Below are positions 1 to 7,133 of a stretch of DNA of 7,932 nt, piece by piece. The translations under genes and the position numbers were made by a program. How positions within the stretch are numbered: the first letter of the stretch is position 1; every line of letters starts with the position of its first letter. The notes beneath the pieces are model-generated. The model was not told the origin of the DNA, made no database searches, and was given only the letters and a program-made list of their open reading frames with translations. The stretch lies in NCBI GenBank assembly GCA_934667295.1, contig CAKULR010000076.1, positions 1-7,932 of the forward strand, written 5' to 3'. Source of the stretch: an uncultured Kiritimatiellota bacterium. Its GTDB lineage: Bacteria; Verrucomicrobiota; Kiritimatiellia; RFP12; UBA1067.

Positions 1-13
1 CGTGATTAGACAT
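1..13 (-). CDS. possible 5' end of a gene running off the left edge
   Basis: On the minus strand an ATG at 13-11 is followed by three open codons (Ser-Asn-His) before the window ends. An AAGGAGG Shine-Dalgarno-like stretch lies at 35-29, which is 15 nt upstream of the ATG and rather far, and a weaker AAGG at 28-25 is 11 nt upstream. Nothing of the product can be identified. It would run in the same direction as the heparinase operon, but more than 450 bp of non-coding DNA separates them, so it would be a separate unit. The purine-rich stretch could equally be part of the neighbouring intergenic repeat. Low confidence. Confidence 0.2.
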
Positions 14-51
14 TCCGATACCAACCTTCCTCCTTGTAGCCGTCTCTTGGC

Positions 52-90
52 CACGGAAAACACGGAAACCGGCTTCGCCGGACACGGAAG
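52..90 (+). repeat. CACGGAA repeat cluster with inserted hairpin
   Basis: CACGGAAA occurs at 52-59 and 61-68 (9-nt period), and CACGGAAG at 83-90. Between the second and third copies lies a perfect GC-rich hairpin, CCGGC-TTC-GCCGG, at 69-81. Weakly complementary flanks (CAACC...TCC at 22-33 and GGAGGTTG at 90-97) could enclose the cluster in a longer imperfect stem. Clusters of CACGGA-type words are, to my knowledge, common as dispersed intergenic repeats in PVC-group genomes. That this one is dispersed is inference, since only one cluster lies in the window. Confidence 0.55.
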
Positions 91-229
91 GAGGTTGAGG
101 AAAGGTGTCGTTCCGGCACTTCAACTACAATAAGTATCGCATTATGGAATTTCTGGGTTGGGGCCAGGACTCAACGTGCCGTACCGCGTTGTGACATGGG
201 GGACGGTGGTGTGAAAAGTTTTTTTGTGT

Positions 230-249
230 GGGGGGGGGGGCTGGGAGGG
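230..249 (+). repeat. G11 homopolymer with adjoining G-runs
   Basis: Eleven consecutive G (230-240) follow a T7 run and GTGTG, and are followed by CTGGGAGGG. The G-run plus two GGG blocks satisfies the simple pattern for an intramolecular G-quadruplex on the plus strand. Such a tract is prone to slippage in vivo and also to sequencing or assembly error. It lies in no convincing gene, about 240 bp downstream of the operon's last stop codon. Confidence 0.6.
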
Positions 250-282
250 ACCCGCTCCTACGCATCCGCGAATCTCAACACA

Positions 283-367
283 CCAGTACGCCACGCGCCG
301 AGGCGGCGCGGGTACTTTGCGCGCAGGGCCGTTCGTTGTGCGTAGGGTACAGGTCTTCGCGTACTGG
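283..367 (+). repeat. left copy of a GTAC-rich structured repeat
   Basis: A 9-bp perfect inverted pair (CCAGTACGC at 283-291, GCGTACTGG at 359-367) encloses the element. Inside, CGCGCC (294-299) and GGCGCG (305-310) form a small hairpin followed by GGTACTT. The tetramer GTAC occurs five times between 286 and 372. The stretch 289-327 matches the minus strand of the right end of the window: CGCCACGCGCCG is identical, GGCGGCGCGGGTACTT is identical, with a one-base indel and one substitution between them. Two inverted, diverged copies therefore bracket the genes. This looks like a dispersed intergenic repeat of the REP/MITE sort. No transposase is seen. Confidence 0.65.
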
Positions 368-372
368 GGTAC

Positions 373-404
373 GGTCGCAACAAGTTGCGACCCTCCCGGG
401 AGGG
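373..404. terminator. two adjacent inverted repeats downstream of the operon
   Basis: GGTCGCAAC (373-381) and GTTGCGACC (384-392) form a perfect 9-bp inverted repeat with a 2-nt centre, realistically an 8-bp stem with a 4-nt loop. The next bases, 391-404, are a perfect 14-nt palindrome (CCCTCCC/GGGAGGG), so the two structures share two bases and compete. They lie about 80 nt past the stop codon of the heparinase-like gene and could stop or protect that transcript. Neither strand has a T-tract after the stem, so a standard intrinsic terminator is not supported. They may simply be part of the adjoining repeat. Confidence 0.35.
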
Positions 405-482
405 CTTACGTGACCGATGGACGTTGAGGCGCGCGGTGGGCTGGAGCGTGTGGCGAGGGGACTCAGCGCGTGTGGGCTAGCG

Positions 483-2402
483 TCAGTGGACGGAGAATGT
501 GGTGGTGAACGTCGCTTCCGTCACGGGTTCCGTGAATCTGAAAGCAAGGCGCTGTACGTCGGGGCGCGAGGGGTTCTCGATCCGTTCCTCCGTGAAATGA
601 ATCGGCGCGGTGGACGTCACCTCCATCTTCAGCTTGCGGTGTGTCGTCGCGCTTTTGTCGAACCAAAACGTTGTTGCCGACGCATTCTTGTCGGAGGGAA
701 ATGCCGTCGCTTCCACATTCTTGTCGAAAGAAAACGACGTTGCCGCCGCGTTCTTCGTCCAGGTGCGGTAGGTGACGACCGGCACCTCGAAGGTGGTCGG
801 TTCGGAACAGACGAGATGGTCCGAGACCGTGAGGACGTTCCGCACGCGGTCGAAGGAGAGGGTGCGGACAAGGGACTTCAGCGCGGGGACCGCGTAGGCG
901 GAGGCGTATTCGATCGCCACCTCGTCCTTCGCGTCCGTGAAGTCCGCGCGCAGGACCTTCGCCGCCGCCGCGCGCCCCGTCCGCTGGAGCTGGCCCCCGA
1001 CGACCGGCACGGGATGGGCGTAGGAGTTGAGGACCTTCGAGAGGTAGCGGTCCTTCGAGAACGTGCGGCGCGTGTAGACCTCGCCGCCCGGGTCGCCCGT
1101 CATCTCCACGCCGTCCAGCATCACGTAGTAGGACCCGATGTCGTTGTGGTTGTGGAGTTCGGCGTTGTGTCCGCCCTTGAAGCCCACGCCGAAGGTGAGC
1201 GTCCGTTCGGGATGCCGGGCGCGCGCGAGCAGGACCTGCGCATCGGGGAACCAGGAACGCGGCGGCAGGATGTCGAGCGTGGGCGCGACGGGGGCGGGCT
1301 CCTGCCCGAACGCGCGCAGCGAGAAGACCGCAGGGTGCCCGGAGAAGGCGGGGCTCTTCAGCGCCGCCGTGTTGACGAGGTCAGGCCAGATCTGGCGGCC
1401 GAGCGCAAGGTTCGCGGCATCGGCGTTGCCGCCACCGTCCGCGAAGTGCGGGGACTGTCCGTTCAGGATCTGGAAGCCGTAGGCGTAGCGCATCACGGCC
1501 TTGCACTTGGGGTCGGCGAAGAGATCCACCCGTCCGCCCGTCGCGGCGCGCACGGAGAGCCCCATCTGGAGGTGGTGTCCGTAGCCGTAGTTCCAGTAGC
1601 CCATGCCCTCCGAGCAGTAACCGTCGTCCGTGTAGCCCTTCAGCGCGAAGGGCACGCTCTCCTCGGCGATGGCGACGAACTCGGCGCGCAGACGGCGGTC
1701 CTCCACGAGCGCGAGGGCGGCGCGCACGACGCAGGCGTTGCAGACGCTGTTCCAGTTGTTGCCGGCGTGCAGCCACCAGTGGTCCCGGATCCTGCGCACG
1801 CCGCGCGCATGGTCGAGGTGGGGCCTGAAGGTGCGGCGTTCGACCTCGGCGCGGATCTTCGCGCGCGTGGCGGCGGGCAGACGGTCGCCGAGCCAGTCGG
1901 CGCAGAGGGCGAGCGAGAGCGAGATGTTCGCGCTCGTGAGATCGACGTGGGGGACACCGTTGAAGCACGTGAGCGCGGCGTCGTGGGCGGGCAGCGTCCA
2001 GCTCCTCTGCGCGGCGAAAGCGTCCACATAGTCGACGATCCGGGGGATGAAACGCCCCCTGGCCTCCAGGCATTCGGCGACGTAGAGGTGGACAAAGTTG
2101 CCCATGCGGCGGAACAGGCTCGTCTGGTAGTGCGTGCGGTTGCCGGTCTGCGAGAACTCCAGGTACTCGGCGTCCGGCACGTCGGGAACGGGCTGGGAGA
2201 GGAGCGCGGCGGCGGCCTTGACCTCGCGCGCGCCCTGCGGCGTCGCGGCGAGGCGGTCCCACACGGCGCGGTCCGTAATCCGCGCGCCGTCCGCAGCGGG
2301 CCGCTCCGGCAGCCAGGCGGCGATTTCGTCGATCCGCGCCGCCGACACCGCCGCAAGGCACGCAAGCGGCAGCGCCAGCAGTCCAAGTACCAGTCTCCTC
2401 AT
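483..2402 (-). CDS. secreted heparinase II/III-family protein (polysaccharide lyase-like)
   Basis: This 639-aa protein opens with a Sec-type signal peptide (residues 1-22: MRR, then a Leu/Ala-rich core ending AVSA), so it should act outside the cytoplasm. Residues about 80-380 resemble the alpha/alpha toroid of heparinase II/III-like lyases, with HWWLHAGNNWN at 208-218 and DGYCSEGMGYWNYGYGHH at 260-277. The family's beta-sandwich signature follows: HNHND at 417-421, Y443 in the GGEVYT segment, and NSYAHP around H463. N216, Y262, H417 and H419 sit where substrate-binding and catalytic residues are expected, so the enzyme looks intact. Family members cleave uronic-acid polysaccharides by beta-elimination, but the substrate here cannot be told. 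The ATG overlaps the previous gene's TGA by 4 nt and follows an AAGGGGAAGG ribosome site 6 nt upstream, supporting this start and translational coupling. An 11-residue tandem repeat near residues 552-584 is unusual. An LAC sequence in the signal peptide does not fit a lipobox. Confidence 0.88.
   Translation of the reverse strand: MRRLVLGLLALPLACLAAVSAARIDEIAAWLPERPAADGARITDRAVWDRLAATPQGAREVKAAAALLSQPVPDVPDAEYLEFSQTGNRTHYQTSLFRRMGNFVHLYVAECLEARGRFIPRIVDYVDAFAAQRSWTLPAHDAALTCFNGVPHVDLTSANISLSLALCADWLGDRLPAATRAKIRAEVERRTFRPHLDHARGVRRIRDHWWLHAGNNWNSVCNACVVRAALALVEDRRLRAEFVAIAEESVPFALKGYTDDGYCSEGMGYWNYGYGHHLQMGLSVRAATGGRVDLFADPKCKAVMRYAYGFQILNGQSPHFADGGGNADAANLALGRQIWPDLVNTAALKSPAFSGHPAVFSLRAFGQEPAPVAPTLDILPPRSWFPDAQVLLARARHPERTLTFGVGFKGGHNAELHNHNDIGSYYVMLDGVEMTGDPGGEVYTRRTFSKDRYLSKVLNSYAHPVPVVGGQLQRTGRAAAAKVLRADFTDAKDEVAIEYASAYAVPALKSLVRTLSFDRVRNVLTVSDHLVCSEPTTFEVPVVTYRTWTKNAAATSFSFDKNVEATAFPSDKNASATTFWFDKSATTHRKLKMEVTSTAPIHFTEERIENPSRPDVQRLAFRFTEPVTEATFTTTFSVH
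650..748 (-). repeat. three 33-bp tandem repeats inside the heparinase-like gene
   Basis: On the plus strand, units start at 650, 683 and 716 with CGCTTTTGTCG, CATTCTTGTCG and CATTCTTGTCG, and a degenerate fourth start is seen at 749. In the protein they give three 11-residue units, AAATSFSFDKN, VEATAFPSDKN and ASATTFWFDKS (about residues 552-584), in the C-terminal beta-sandwich. Being 33 bp long, gain or loss of a unit would keep the reading frame. Confidence 0.75.
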
Positions 2403-3691
2403 TCTGCACCTTCCCCTTCACTTTGCCACGCGATGAAGTTCCACAACAGCGAATGGCGCGTGCGGCCGTCTGGCCGCTCGTCCCTTTCCCACAGCGACCA
2501 GAACGGCGCCCAGTTCCGCTCGATCCCCTCCCCGTGGCGGAACGGCATGAGTTCCAGCGTGCGGCTGCGCGTCCGGCCGTCCACCATCTCCGAACTCCAG
2601 AACGGCCAGATCCGCAGATAGCTCGTCTGCAGCACCTCGCCGTCCTCTCCGCCCTGGGACTTTCCGGCCTTCCGCCAACGGCGCTCCCACGTGAAGAAGG
2701 GGAAGAAGTTGAAGCGCGCCTCGCGCGTACGGTCGGTCGTCAGCTCGGTGTTCTCGACGAGCTTCCAGCCGACGCGCCAGGTCCGCTCCTCCTCCGTCCG
2801 CTTACCATACGAGTAGCCGCGCACCTGTTCCCAGAAGGGCCAGACGGACAAGCGGTCGCGCACGGCGGAGGATTCCCAGTCGAAGAGCGGCCACGGGAAG
2901 CGCCAGCGGCGGGCGGAATCGGTCTCGGTGTAGGAGAAGAACGGCGGCAGTACCATCGTCTGCGATTCGCGGGCGCGGCGCACCTCGCCGTAGAACGGCA
3001 GGACCCACCAGGACGACCCGGCACCGGACGTATCGCGGTCCTCGTCGTAGGCCGCCCACGTCACGAGCGGCCAGAGCGCGTAGTGGTGCGTGCTCTCGCG
3101 CCGGCGGGCGACGCCGTAGAGGGGCCACACACCCACGCCCGCGCGCGGCTCGTCGCGCCACGTCACGAACGGCCAGCACACGGCATGGCTTCGCACACCC
3201 TTCACCTCGTAGGTGTGCCAGAGGGGCCACAGCACGTAGTGCCAGTCGTCCATCAGGAGGACGTGCGGGTGGCGTCCGTAGAACGGGAAGAAGCCCCAGT
3301 AGCCCGCGCCCCGGCGGTCCGCGCCGCTCGACCAGAACGGAAAGAGGTTGAAGCTCCAGGAAGGCTCCGCATCGCGCGCGTCGCCGTAGGCGAAGAGCAG
3401 GGCCCGCCACCAGGCGGCGTCGGCATGGTCGCGGTAGGTGAAGAGCGGCCAGAGCGCGTCGTCCGCCGACGTGCGCGACGCGGGATCGCGCACCTGGGAG
3501 TAGAACGGACGCAGCGCCCAGAAGGTCGCGTCGCCCGGCTCCGCGCGGCGGTACTCGAAGAAGGGTCCCACGTGCCAGTTCGAGACGAGCCGTTCGCCAC
3601 CCCGGCGCACGGACTCGGCCTCGTCGCCCCGCGTGCCGAGGGCCAACGCACCCAGGGCGAGTGCGAGGAGCATGGGCGTGCGCGTCGTCAT
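2399..3691 (-). CDS. exported W/F-P-F/L repeat protein of unknown function
   Basis: I do not recognise a named family. The protein has about 430 aa. A short basic start (MTTR) and a Leu/Ala core (residues 7-19) form a likely signal peptide, implying export. The rest is built from about 17 copies of a hydrophobic-W/F-P-F/L-aromatic motif, such as GPFFEY, RPFYSQ, LWPLFTY, LFPFWSS, FFPFYGR, LWPLWHT, CWPFVTW, VWPLYGV, VLPFYGE, VWPFWEQ, FFPFFTW, IWPFWSS and WAPFWSL. They are spaced roughly 15-35 residues apart and separated by charged, Arg/Glu/Asp-rich linkers. Regularly spaced aromatic strands suggest a repetitive beta fold, either a propeller/solenoid or an outer-membrane sheet (inference). I chose ATG at 3691, which has GAGGGG 12 nt upstream. 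The alternative GTG at 3700 would overlap the upstream stop by 4 nt but sits only 3 nt from the same GAGGGG. The stop overlaps the heparinase start, so the two are co-translated. Confidence 0.8.
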   Translation of the reverse strand: MTTRTPMLLALALGALALGTRGDEAESVRRGGERLVSNWHVGPFFEYRRAEPGDATFWALRPFYSQVRDPASRTSADDALWPLFTYRDHADAAWWRALLFAYGDARDAEPSWSFNLFPFWSSGADRRGAGYWGFFPFYGRHPHVLLMDDWHYVLWPLWHTYEVKGVRSHAVCWPFVTWRDEPRAGVGVWPLYGVARRRESTHHYALWPLVTWAAYDEDRDTSGAGSSWWVLPFYGEVRRARESQTMVLPPFFSYTETDSARRWRFPWPLFDWESSAVRDRLSVWPFWEQVRGYSYGKRTEEERTWRVGWKLVENTELTTDRTREARFNFFPFFTWERRWRKAGKSQGGEDGEVLQTSYLRIWPFWSSEMVDGRTRSRTLELMPFRHGEGIERNWAPFWSLWERDERPDGRTRHSLLWNFIAWQSEGEGAE

Positions 3692-3696
3692 CGCGG

Positions 3697-6600
3697 TCAC
3701 TTGCCCCTCGCCGTCATCGCCTTCTGCAGCTTCTCCACCTCGCCCAGGTCGAACTTCGAAAGCTCGTCCTGGTGGCTGCGGATCGTCCGCAGCGTGGCGC
3801 GGGCGCGCCCGAGGTCGCCCTTCGCGATCTGGACGCGCGCGAGCGTGATCTGCATGCGGATGTCCGAACCCTTCGTCTCCTTCTTGCAGAGGTCAATGGC
3901 CTTCTTCACATAGGATTCGGCATCGTCGAGGTCCCTGTTCTGGTCGAGGAGGGAGGAACCGAGCGTTTCCCAGGCGACGTAGAGGTCGGGCGCGGTCTTG
4001 ACGGCGGCACGCGCGAAGGTCTCGGCCTCGGCGGGACGCTGGAGGCGGCGCAGCACCTCGGCGAGGTCGTTCTGGGCGGCGGCGAGCGGCTGGTCCTGCT
4101 CGACGGAGAGGCGCAGGAACGTCTCGGCCGTCATGTAGTCGCCCTCCTTCAGGCGCAGGGAGCCCATGACGTAGTTCGCGAGCTTGTTGCGGCGGTCCTG
4201 GCGCAGCACCTGCCGCGCGTGCTTCTCGGCGCTCTCGCCGTCGTCCATCGAGATGTCGAGGTTGAGGATCATGTCCCCCACCACCGCCGCGTCGGGCCGC
4301 ACGGCCGAGGCGGCGACGAGCGCGTCGCGCGCGGCCTTCTGGAAGTCCTTGCCCTTGCGCATCAGGACGAGCGCGCGCGTCATCTGCACGAAGTAGTCGC
4401 GCGGCGACTCGGCGATCGACTCCATCTTCGGCAGGATGATGCCGTCGAGCTCTTCGAGGATCTTCTTCCGCGCCGGGCCGTCCTTCGCGGTGTCGAACTG
4501 CTGCAGCAGCACGCCCGCGAGGAGGGACCACGCCTGCAGCGACTTCGGCTGGAGGTCCGTCACCTTCTGGAGCGAGAGGCGCGCCGCCGAGAGGTCGTTG
4601 TTCATCAGGTGGAGGAGCGCCCAGTCGAAGCCGGAGCTTTCCGGGCTCTTCGCCGCCTTCACGGCCTTCGCGAGGTGGTCCTTCGCCTCCGCGACCGCGC
4701 CCTTCCGGAGCGCGAGGCGCGTGAGGCCCATGAGCGCGTCGTGGTTCGTGGCGTCGCCCGCCAGCACCTTGTTGTAGACCTCGCGCGACTTCTGCGCCTG
4801 GTTGCCGCTCGCGTAGATGGCGGCCATCATGTTCAGGAGGCCCGCCTGGCGGTCGGCCGGCACGAAGTCGATCGCGCGCTGCACCTGCGCGATGGCGTTG
4901 CCCGTCTGGCCGGACCGCGCCCAGGCATAGCCCATGCGGGCGAAGATCTCCGGCGAGCGGATGTAGCCGTAGTAGCGGGAGAGCGACCACAGCATGTAGC
5001 GGCGCTTGGGGTCGTCGACGATCGCCTTGAGCTGCTTCTCGATCTCGGCCTTGCGCGCGACGGCGGCAGGCACGCCCGCGCGCGCCATCTCGAACTCGTT
5101 GAAGAGCGCGCAGATGTTGTCGCAGTCGATGGTCCTGAGGACGAGTTCGTAGAGCTCGAAGGCGTCCTGGTCGCGGCCGAGGTCCTGCAGGACGACGCCG
5201 AGGTTGTTCGCGACGAAGCCCACGTGGCGGCGCAGCTGGAGGCGCAGCGCGTCGACGGGATCCTTGGCCTTGGGGATCGCGCGCGAGCCGGTCCGCTTCT
5301 CCGCGTGGAGGACGGGTTCCATCTTCGCCCAGAATGCCTTGAACGCCGCAAGCGCCTTTTCGCCGTCCACGTCCTTCTTCACGTCCCGCACGCCGCCGAA
5401 GAACAGGCACTCGGGCACGGGCTGGCGCTCGGCCATGTACCAGAAGTCCGGCACGCCGAAGATGGCGACCTGCTCGGAGATCTTCGGATCGCCCGAGAAC
5501 CAGTCCTGCAGGAACGGCAGCACGCCGAGCTCGATGGAAAGCGCGAGGTTCGCGTGCCCCGCCTTGAGGCCCTTCGCGCGCGCGAGCGCGGAAAGTTCCT
5601 TGAGGTAGGCGTCGTCCGTGTCGCGCTGGAGGCAGACGAGGTTGAGCTCCTTGCCGCGCGAGGCGGCGGCGACGCGCAGATGGTCGTCGAGGAGGCCGTC
5701 CGTCACGAGCCACGTGCGCGCGCCCATGCGGTCCATGATCTCGTTCGCGCAGATGTCCGCATACGCGCCGCGGTCGCGCGAGGCGCCGAGGGCGTTCACG
5801 AGGGCCGCGAGCGCGAGGACGCCGAGGAAGACGCCGAGCAGGGCCGGGGCCATCCGGCGCCCCACCGCCGCCTCGGGCCGCGCCTTCGTGTCCTCGGCGG
5901 ACGGCGCGGGCGCGCGCGCGAGCAGGTACCAGTACGCGGCCAAGTAGCCGACCGTCACCGCCACGAGCACGGAGGTCAGGACGGGCGGGATGCCGAGCGC
6001 GCGCATCTGGCTCTCCGGCGCGAGCGGCGTCGCGAACGCGAGGATCGCGCACACCGTCATGGCCGCGTGGAAGAGGTACTGGCTCCACGTGCGCTCGTTG
6101 TTGAGTCCGCGCGGCGCGGCGAACGCGCACGCGACGAACGGCACCACCGCGAGGACGAAGAGGAAGAGCCACCCCGGGCGCGTGAACCACTGCCGCATCT
6201 CGTGCGCGAAGCCCTGGAGGGCGTTCACGAGCACGTCCCCGGTACTCTTGAAGCCCCCCGCCGCCGCCTCCGGGAGCGTCAGGTACGCGCCCGCCACGCG
6301 GTTCGCCGCGACGAGGTAGGCAACCGCCGCGAACACGAGGAAGAGCCCCACGGGCAGATAGAACTTCCGCCCCGTCTTCACGGTCGCCACGACGACGCAG
6401 AGGAGGTAGAGCGGCAGGAGCGGCACGAAGACGACGCCCTCGACGAGCCCCACGCCCACGCCCGCGCCCAACAGCGCGGCACATGCGGGAAGGGCCTTCG
6501 GACAGCGCAGCATCGGCACGAAGAGCGCGAAGAGGAGCAGGGCGAAGCAGACATCGAAGATGCGGTATTCGAGGTGCGTCGCGGTCTGCCACACCGCCGA

Positions 6601-7014
6601 CGAGAAGACGCACGCAAGGCCCGCCGCGAGGCCCGCCACGACGGAGGCGCCGTCCACGAGCCGGACCGTGTCCTCCTGCCGCACCGTACAGCGCACGAAG
6701 AAGCCGACGAGCCCGCACACGAGCCCCGCCGACAGGACACCGCACACGAGCGAGACGAGGTTGATGCGCACGGCGACGTTCGCGGGGAACGAGAGGCCGC
6801 CCACCGCCTTGACGACGGCGCCCCAGAGCGGGCTCTTCGGCGCGGCGAGCGCGTCCATCCCCATCCACTGCGTATACAGGCGCGCCGACTCGCCGGGGAA
6901 GACATACCCCGCCAGGGTCAGGGAGTAGACCACCAGCGCCACGAGCGAGACGCCGAGCACGCACAACCCCAGACGGATGCCAAACGCCGGGGCCAGTTCC
7001 TTCTTATCAGCCAT
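3697..7014 (-). CDS. DUF2723/TMEM260-like polytopic membrane protein with C-terminal TPR domain
   Basis: The protein has 1105 aa. Residues 1-410 contain about 10-11 hydrophobic segments (TM1 about 13-36). The first periplasmic loop, YVFPGESARLYTQWMGMD then PLW at 62-64, resembles the start of DUF2723 proteins, GT-C-fold membrane proteins that include the protein O-mannosyltransferase TMEM260. The usual acidic motif (D-S-G-E) appears as E42-S-A-R, and the HPPGYP-like stretch is replaced by APKSPLW, so activity is uncertain. Residues about 411-590 form a soluble domain, and about 594-1105 are tandem TPRs (for example RMGYAWARSGQTGNAIAQVQ), probably a periplasmic protein-binding scaffold. The ATG at 7014 is preferred over an upstream TTG at 7032 because AAGG lies 7 nt upstream of it and the upstream codons contain the ribosome site. 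It is first in the operon, and the next gene begins at or just after its stop. The GT-C assignment is moderate, the TPR assignment strong. Confidence 0.85.
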   Translation of the reverse strand: MADKKELAPAFGIRLGLCVLGVSLVALVVYSLTLAGYVFPGESARLYTQWMGMDALAAPKSPLWGAVVKAVGGLSFPANVAVRINLVSLVCGVLSAGLVCGLVGFFVRCTVRQEDTVRLVDGASVVAGLAAGLACVFSSAVWQTATHLEYRIFDVCFALLLFALFVPMLRCPKALPACAALLGAGVGVGLVEGVVFVPLLPLYLLCVVVATVKTGRKFYLPVGLFLVFAAVAYLVAANRVAGAYLTLPEAAAGGFKSTGDVLVNALQGFAHEMRQWFTRPGWLFLFVLAVVPFVACAFAAPRGLNNERTWSQYLFHAAMTVCAILAFATPLAPESQMRALGIPPVLTSVLVAVTVGYLAAYWYLLARAPAPSAEDTKARPEAAVGRRMAPALLGVFLGVLALAALVNALGASRDRGAYADICANEIMDRMGARTWLVTDGLLDDHLRVAAASRGKELNLVCLQRDTDDAYLKELSALARAKGLKAGHANLALSIELGVLPFLQDWFSGDPKISEQVAIFGVPDFWYMAERQPVPECLFFGGVRDVKKDVDGEKALAAFKAFWAKMEPVLHAEKRTGSRAIPKAKDPVDALRLQLRRHVGFVANNLGVVLQDLGRDQDAFELYELVLRTIDCDNICALFNEFEMARAGVPAAVARKAEIEKQLKAIVDDPKRRYMLWSLSRYYGYIRSPEIFARMGYAWARSGQTGNAIAQVQRAIDFVPADRQAGLLNMMAAIYASGNQAQKSREVYNKVLAGDATNHDALMGLTRLALRKGAVAEAKDHLAKAVKAAKSPESSGFDWALLHLMNNDLSAARLSLQKVTDLQPKSLQAWSLLAGVLLQQFDTAKDGPARKKILEELDGIILPKMESIAESPRDYFVQMTRALVLMRKGKDFQKAARDALVAASAVRPDAAVVGDMILNLDISMDDGESAEKHARQVLRQDRRNKLANYVMGSLRLKEGDYMTAETFLRLSVEQDQPLAAAQNDLAEVLRRLQRPAEAETFARAAVKTAPDLYVAWETLGSSLLDQNRDLDDAESYVKKAIDLCKKETKGSDIRMQITLARVQIAKGDLGRARATLRTIRSHQDELSKFDLGEVEKLQKAMTARGK

Positions 7015-7046
7015 GATGTTGCCTTTCCTCAAAGTAAGATGTCTCC

Positions 7047-7052
7047 ATTATA
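7047..7052 (-). promoter_or_regulatory. -10 box of the minus-strand operon promoter
   Basis: TATAAT reads on the minus strand from 7052 to 7047. Seven bases on, an A at 7040 is a suitable transcription start, giving a 26-nt leader that carries the GAGGAAAGG ribosome site before the ATG at 7014. No good -35 hexamer is found: the 17-nt spacing falls in an alternating CG run (palindrome at 7062-7073). The promoter is therefore probably weak or activator-dependent. Confidence 0.6.
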
Positions 7053-7104
7053 CAGGAAATCCCGCGCGCGCGGTAGTGGTTTCAGCAAGACCGGCCTCGC
7101 CGCT

Positions 7105-7133
7105 TTGACATCAAAACGATGCTGATGTATAAT
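7105..7133 (+). promoter_or_regulatory. consensus sigma-70 promoter of vapBC
   Basis: TTGACA at 7105-7110 and TATAAT at 7128-7133 both match the sigma-70 consensus exactly and are separated by the ideal 17 nt. The predicted start of transcription is 7140-7141, only 3-4 nt before the antitoxin ATG at 7144. Such a strong promoter suits a toxin-antitoxin operon that is held down by its own repressor. Confidence 0.88.

Larger units (their letters stand above)
14..482. other. intergenic region without a supported gene, rich in repeats
   Basis: No frame here gives a plausible protein. The short open frames near 224-427 translate to low-complexity Gly/Arg/Pro sequence and start inside or beside the poly-G tract. 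The region instead holds a CACGGAA repeat cluster (52-90), a T7 run (219-225) next to a G11 run (230-240), a GTAC-rich structured repeat (283-367) and two adjacent inverted repeats (373-404). Positions 91-218 and 405-482 show nothing I can name. The stretch at 120-160 is locally AT-richer, with a CATAAT-like -10 on the minus strand at 144-139, but no matching -35 was found, so I do not call a promoter. Confidence 0.7.

Noticed and set aside
283..404. CRISPR array.
   Set aside because: The repeated words are palindromic GTAC boxes at irregular spacing, with no constant repeat/spacer lengths and no cas genes.
224..427. Small plus-strand open frames starting near the poly-G tract.
   Set aside because: They start inside or beside the homopolymer and run through structured repeats. 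No ribosome site or domain is visible.
417..2621. Long plus-strand open frame (734 codons) opposite the heparinase-like gene.
   Set aside because: Arg/Gly/Val-rich translation without recognisable motifs, and it crosses the junction of two well-supported minus-strand genes.
2423..3913. Plus-strand open frame (496 codons) opposite the W/F-P-F/L repeat gene.
   Set aside because: It spans the junction of two operon genes and has low-complexity Pro/Arg/Val composition. It is explained as an antisense shadow.
7062..7073. Alternating CG palindrome as an operator or Z-DNA element.
   Set aside because: A 12-nt alternating CG run is easily produced in DNA this GC-rich. No second copy or flanking symmetry supports a binding site.
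3661..7125. A very long open frame (1154 codons) on the plus strand opposite the membrane/TPR gene.
   Set aside because: Its translation is dominated by Arg, His, Glu and Leu with no domain, signal or ribosome site. The minus-strand frame has clear TM segments and TPRs. It is a mirror of biased GC-rich codon use.
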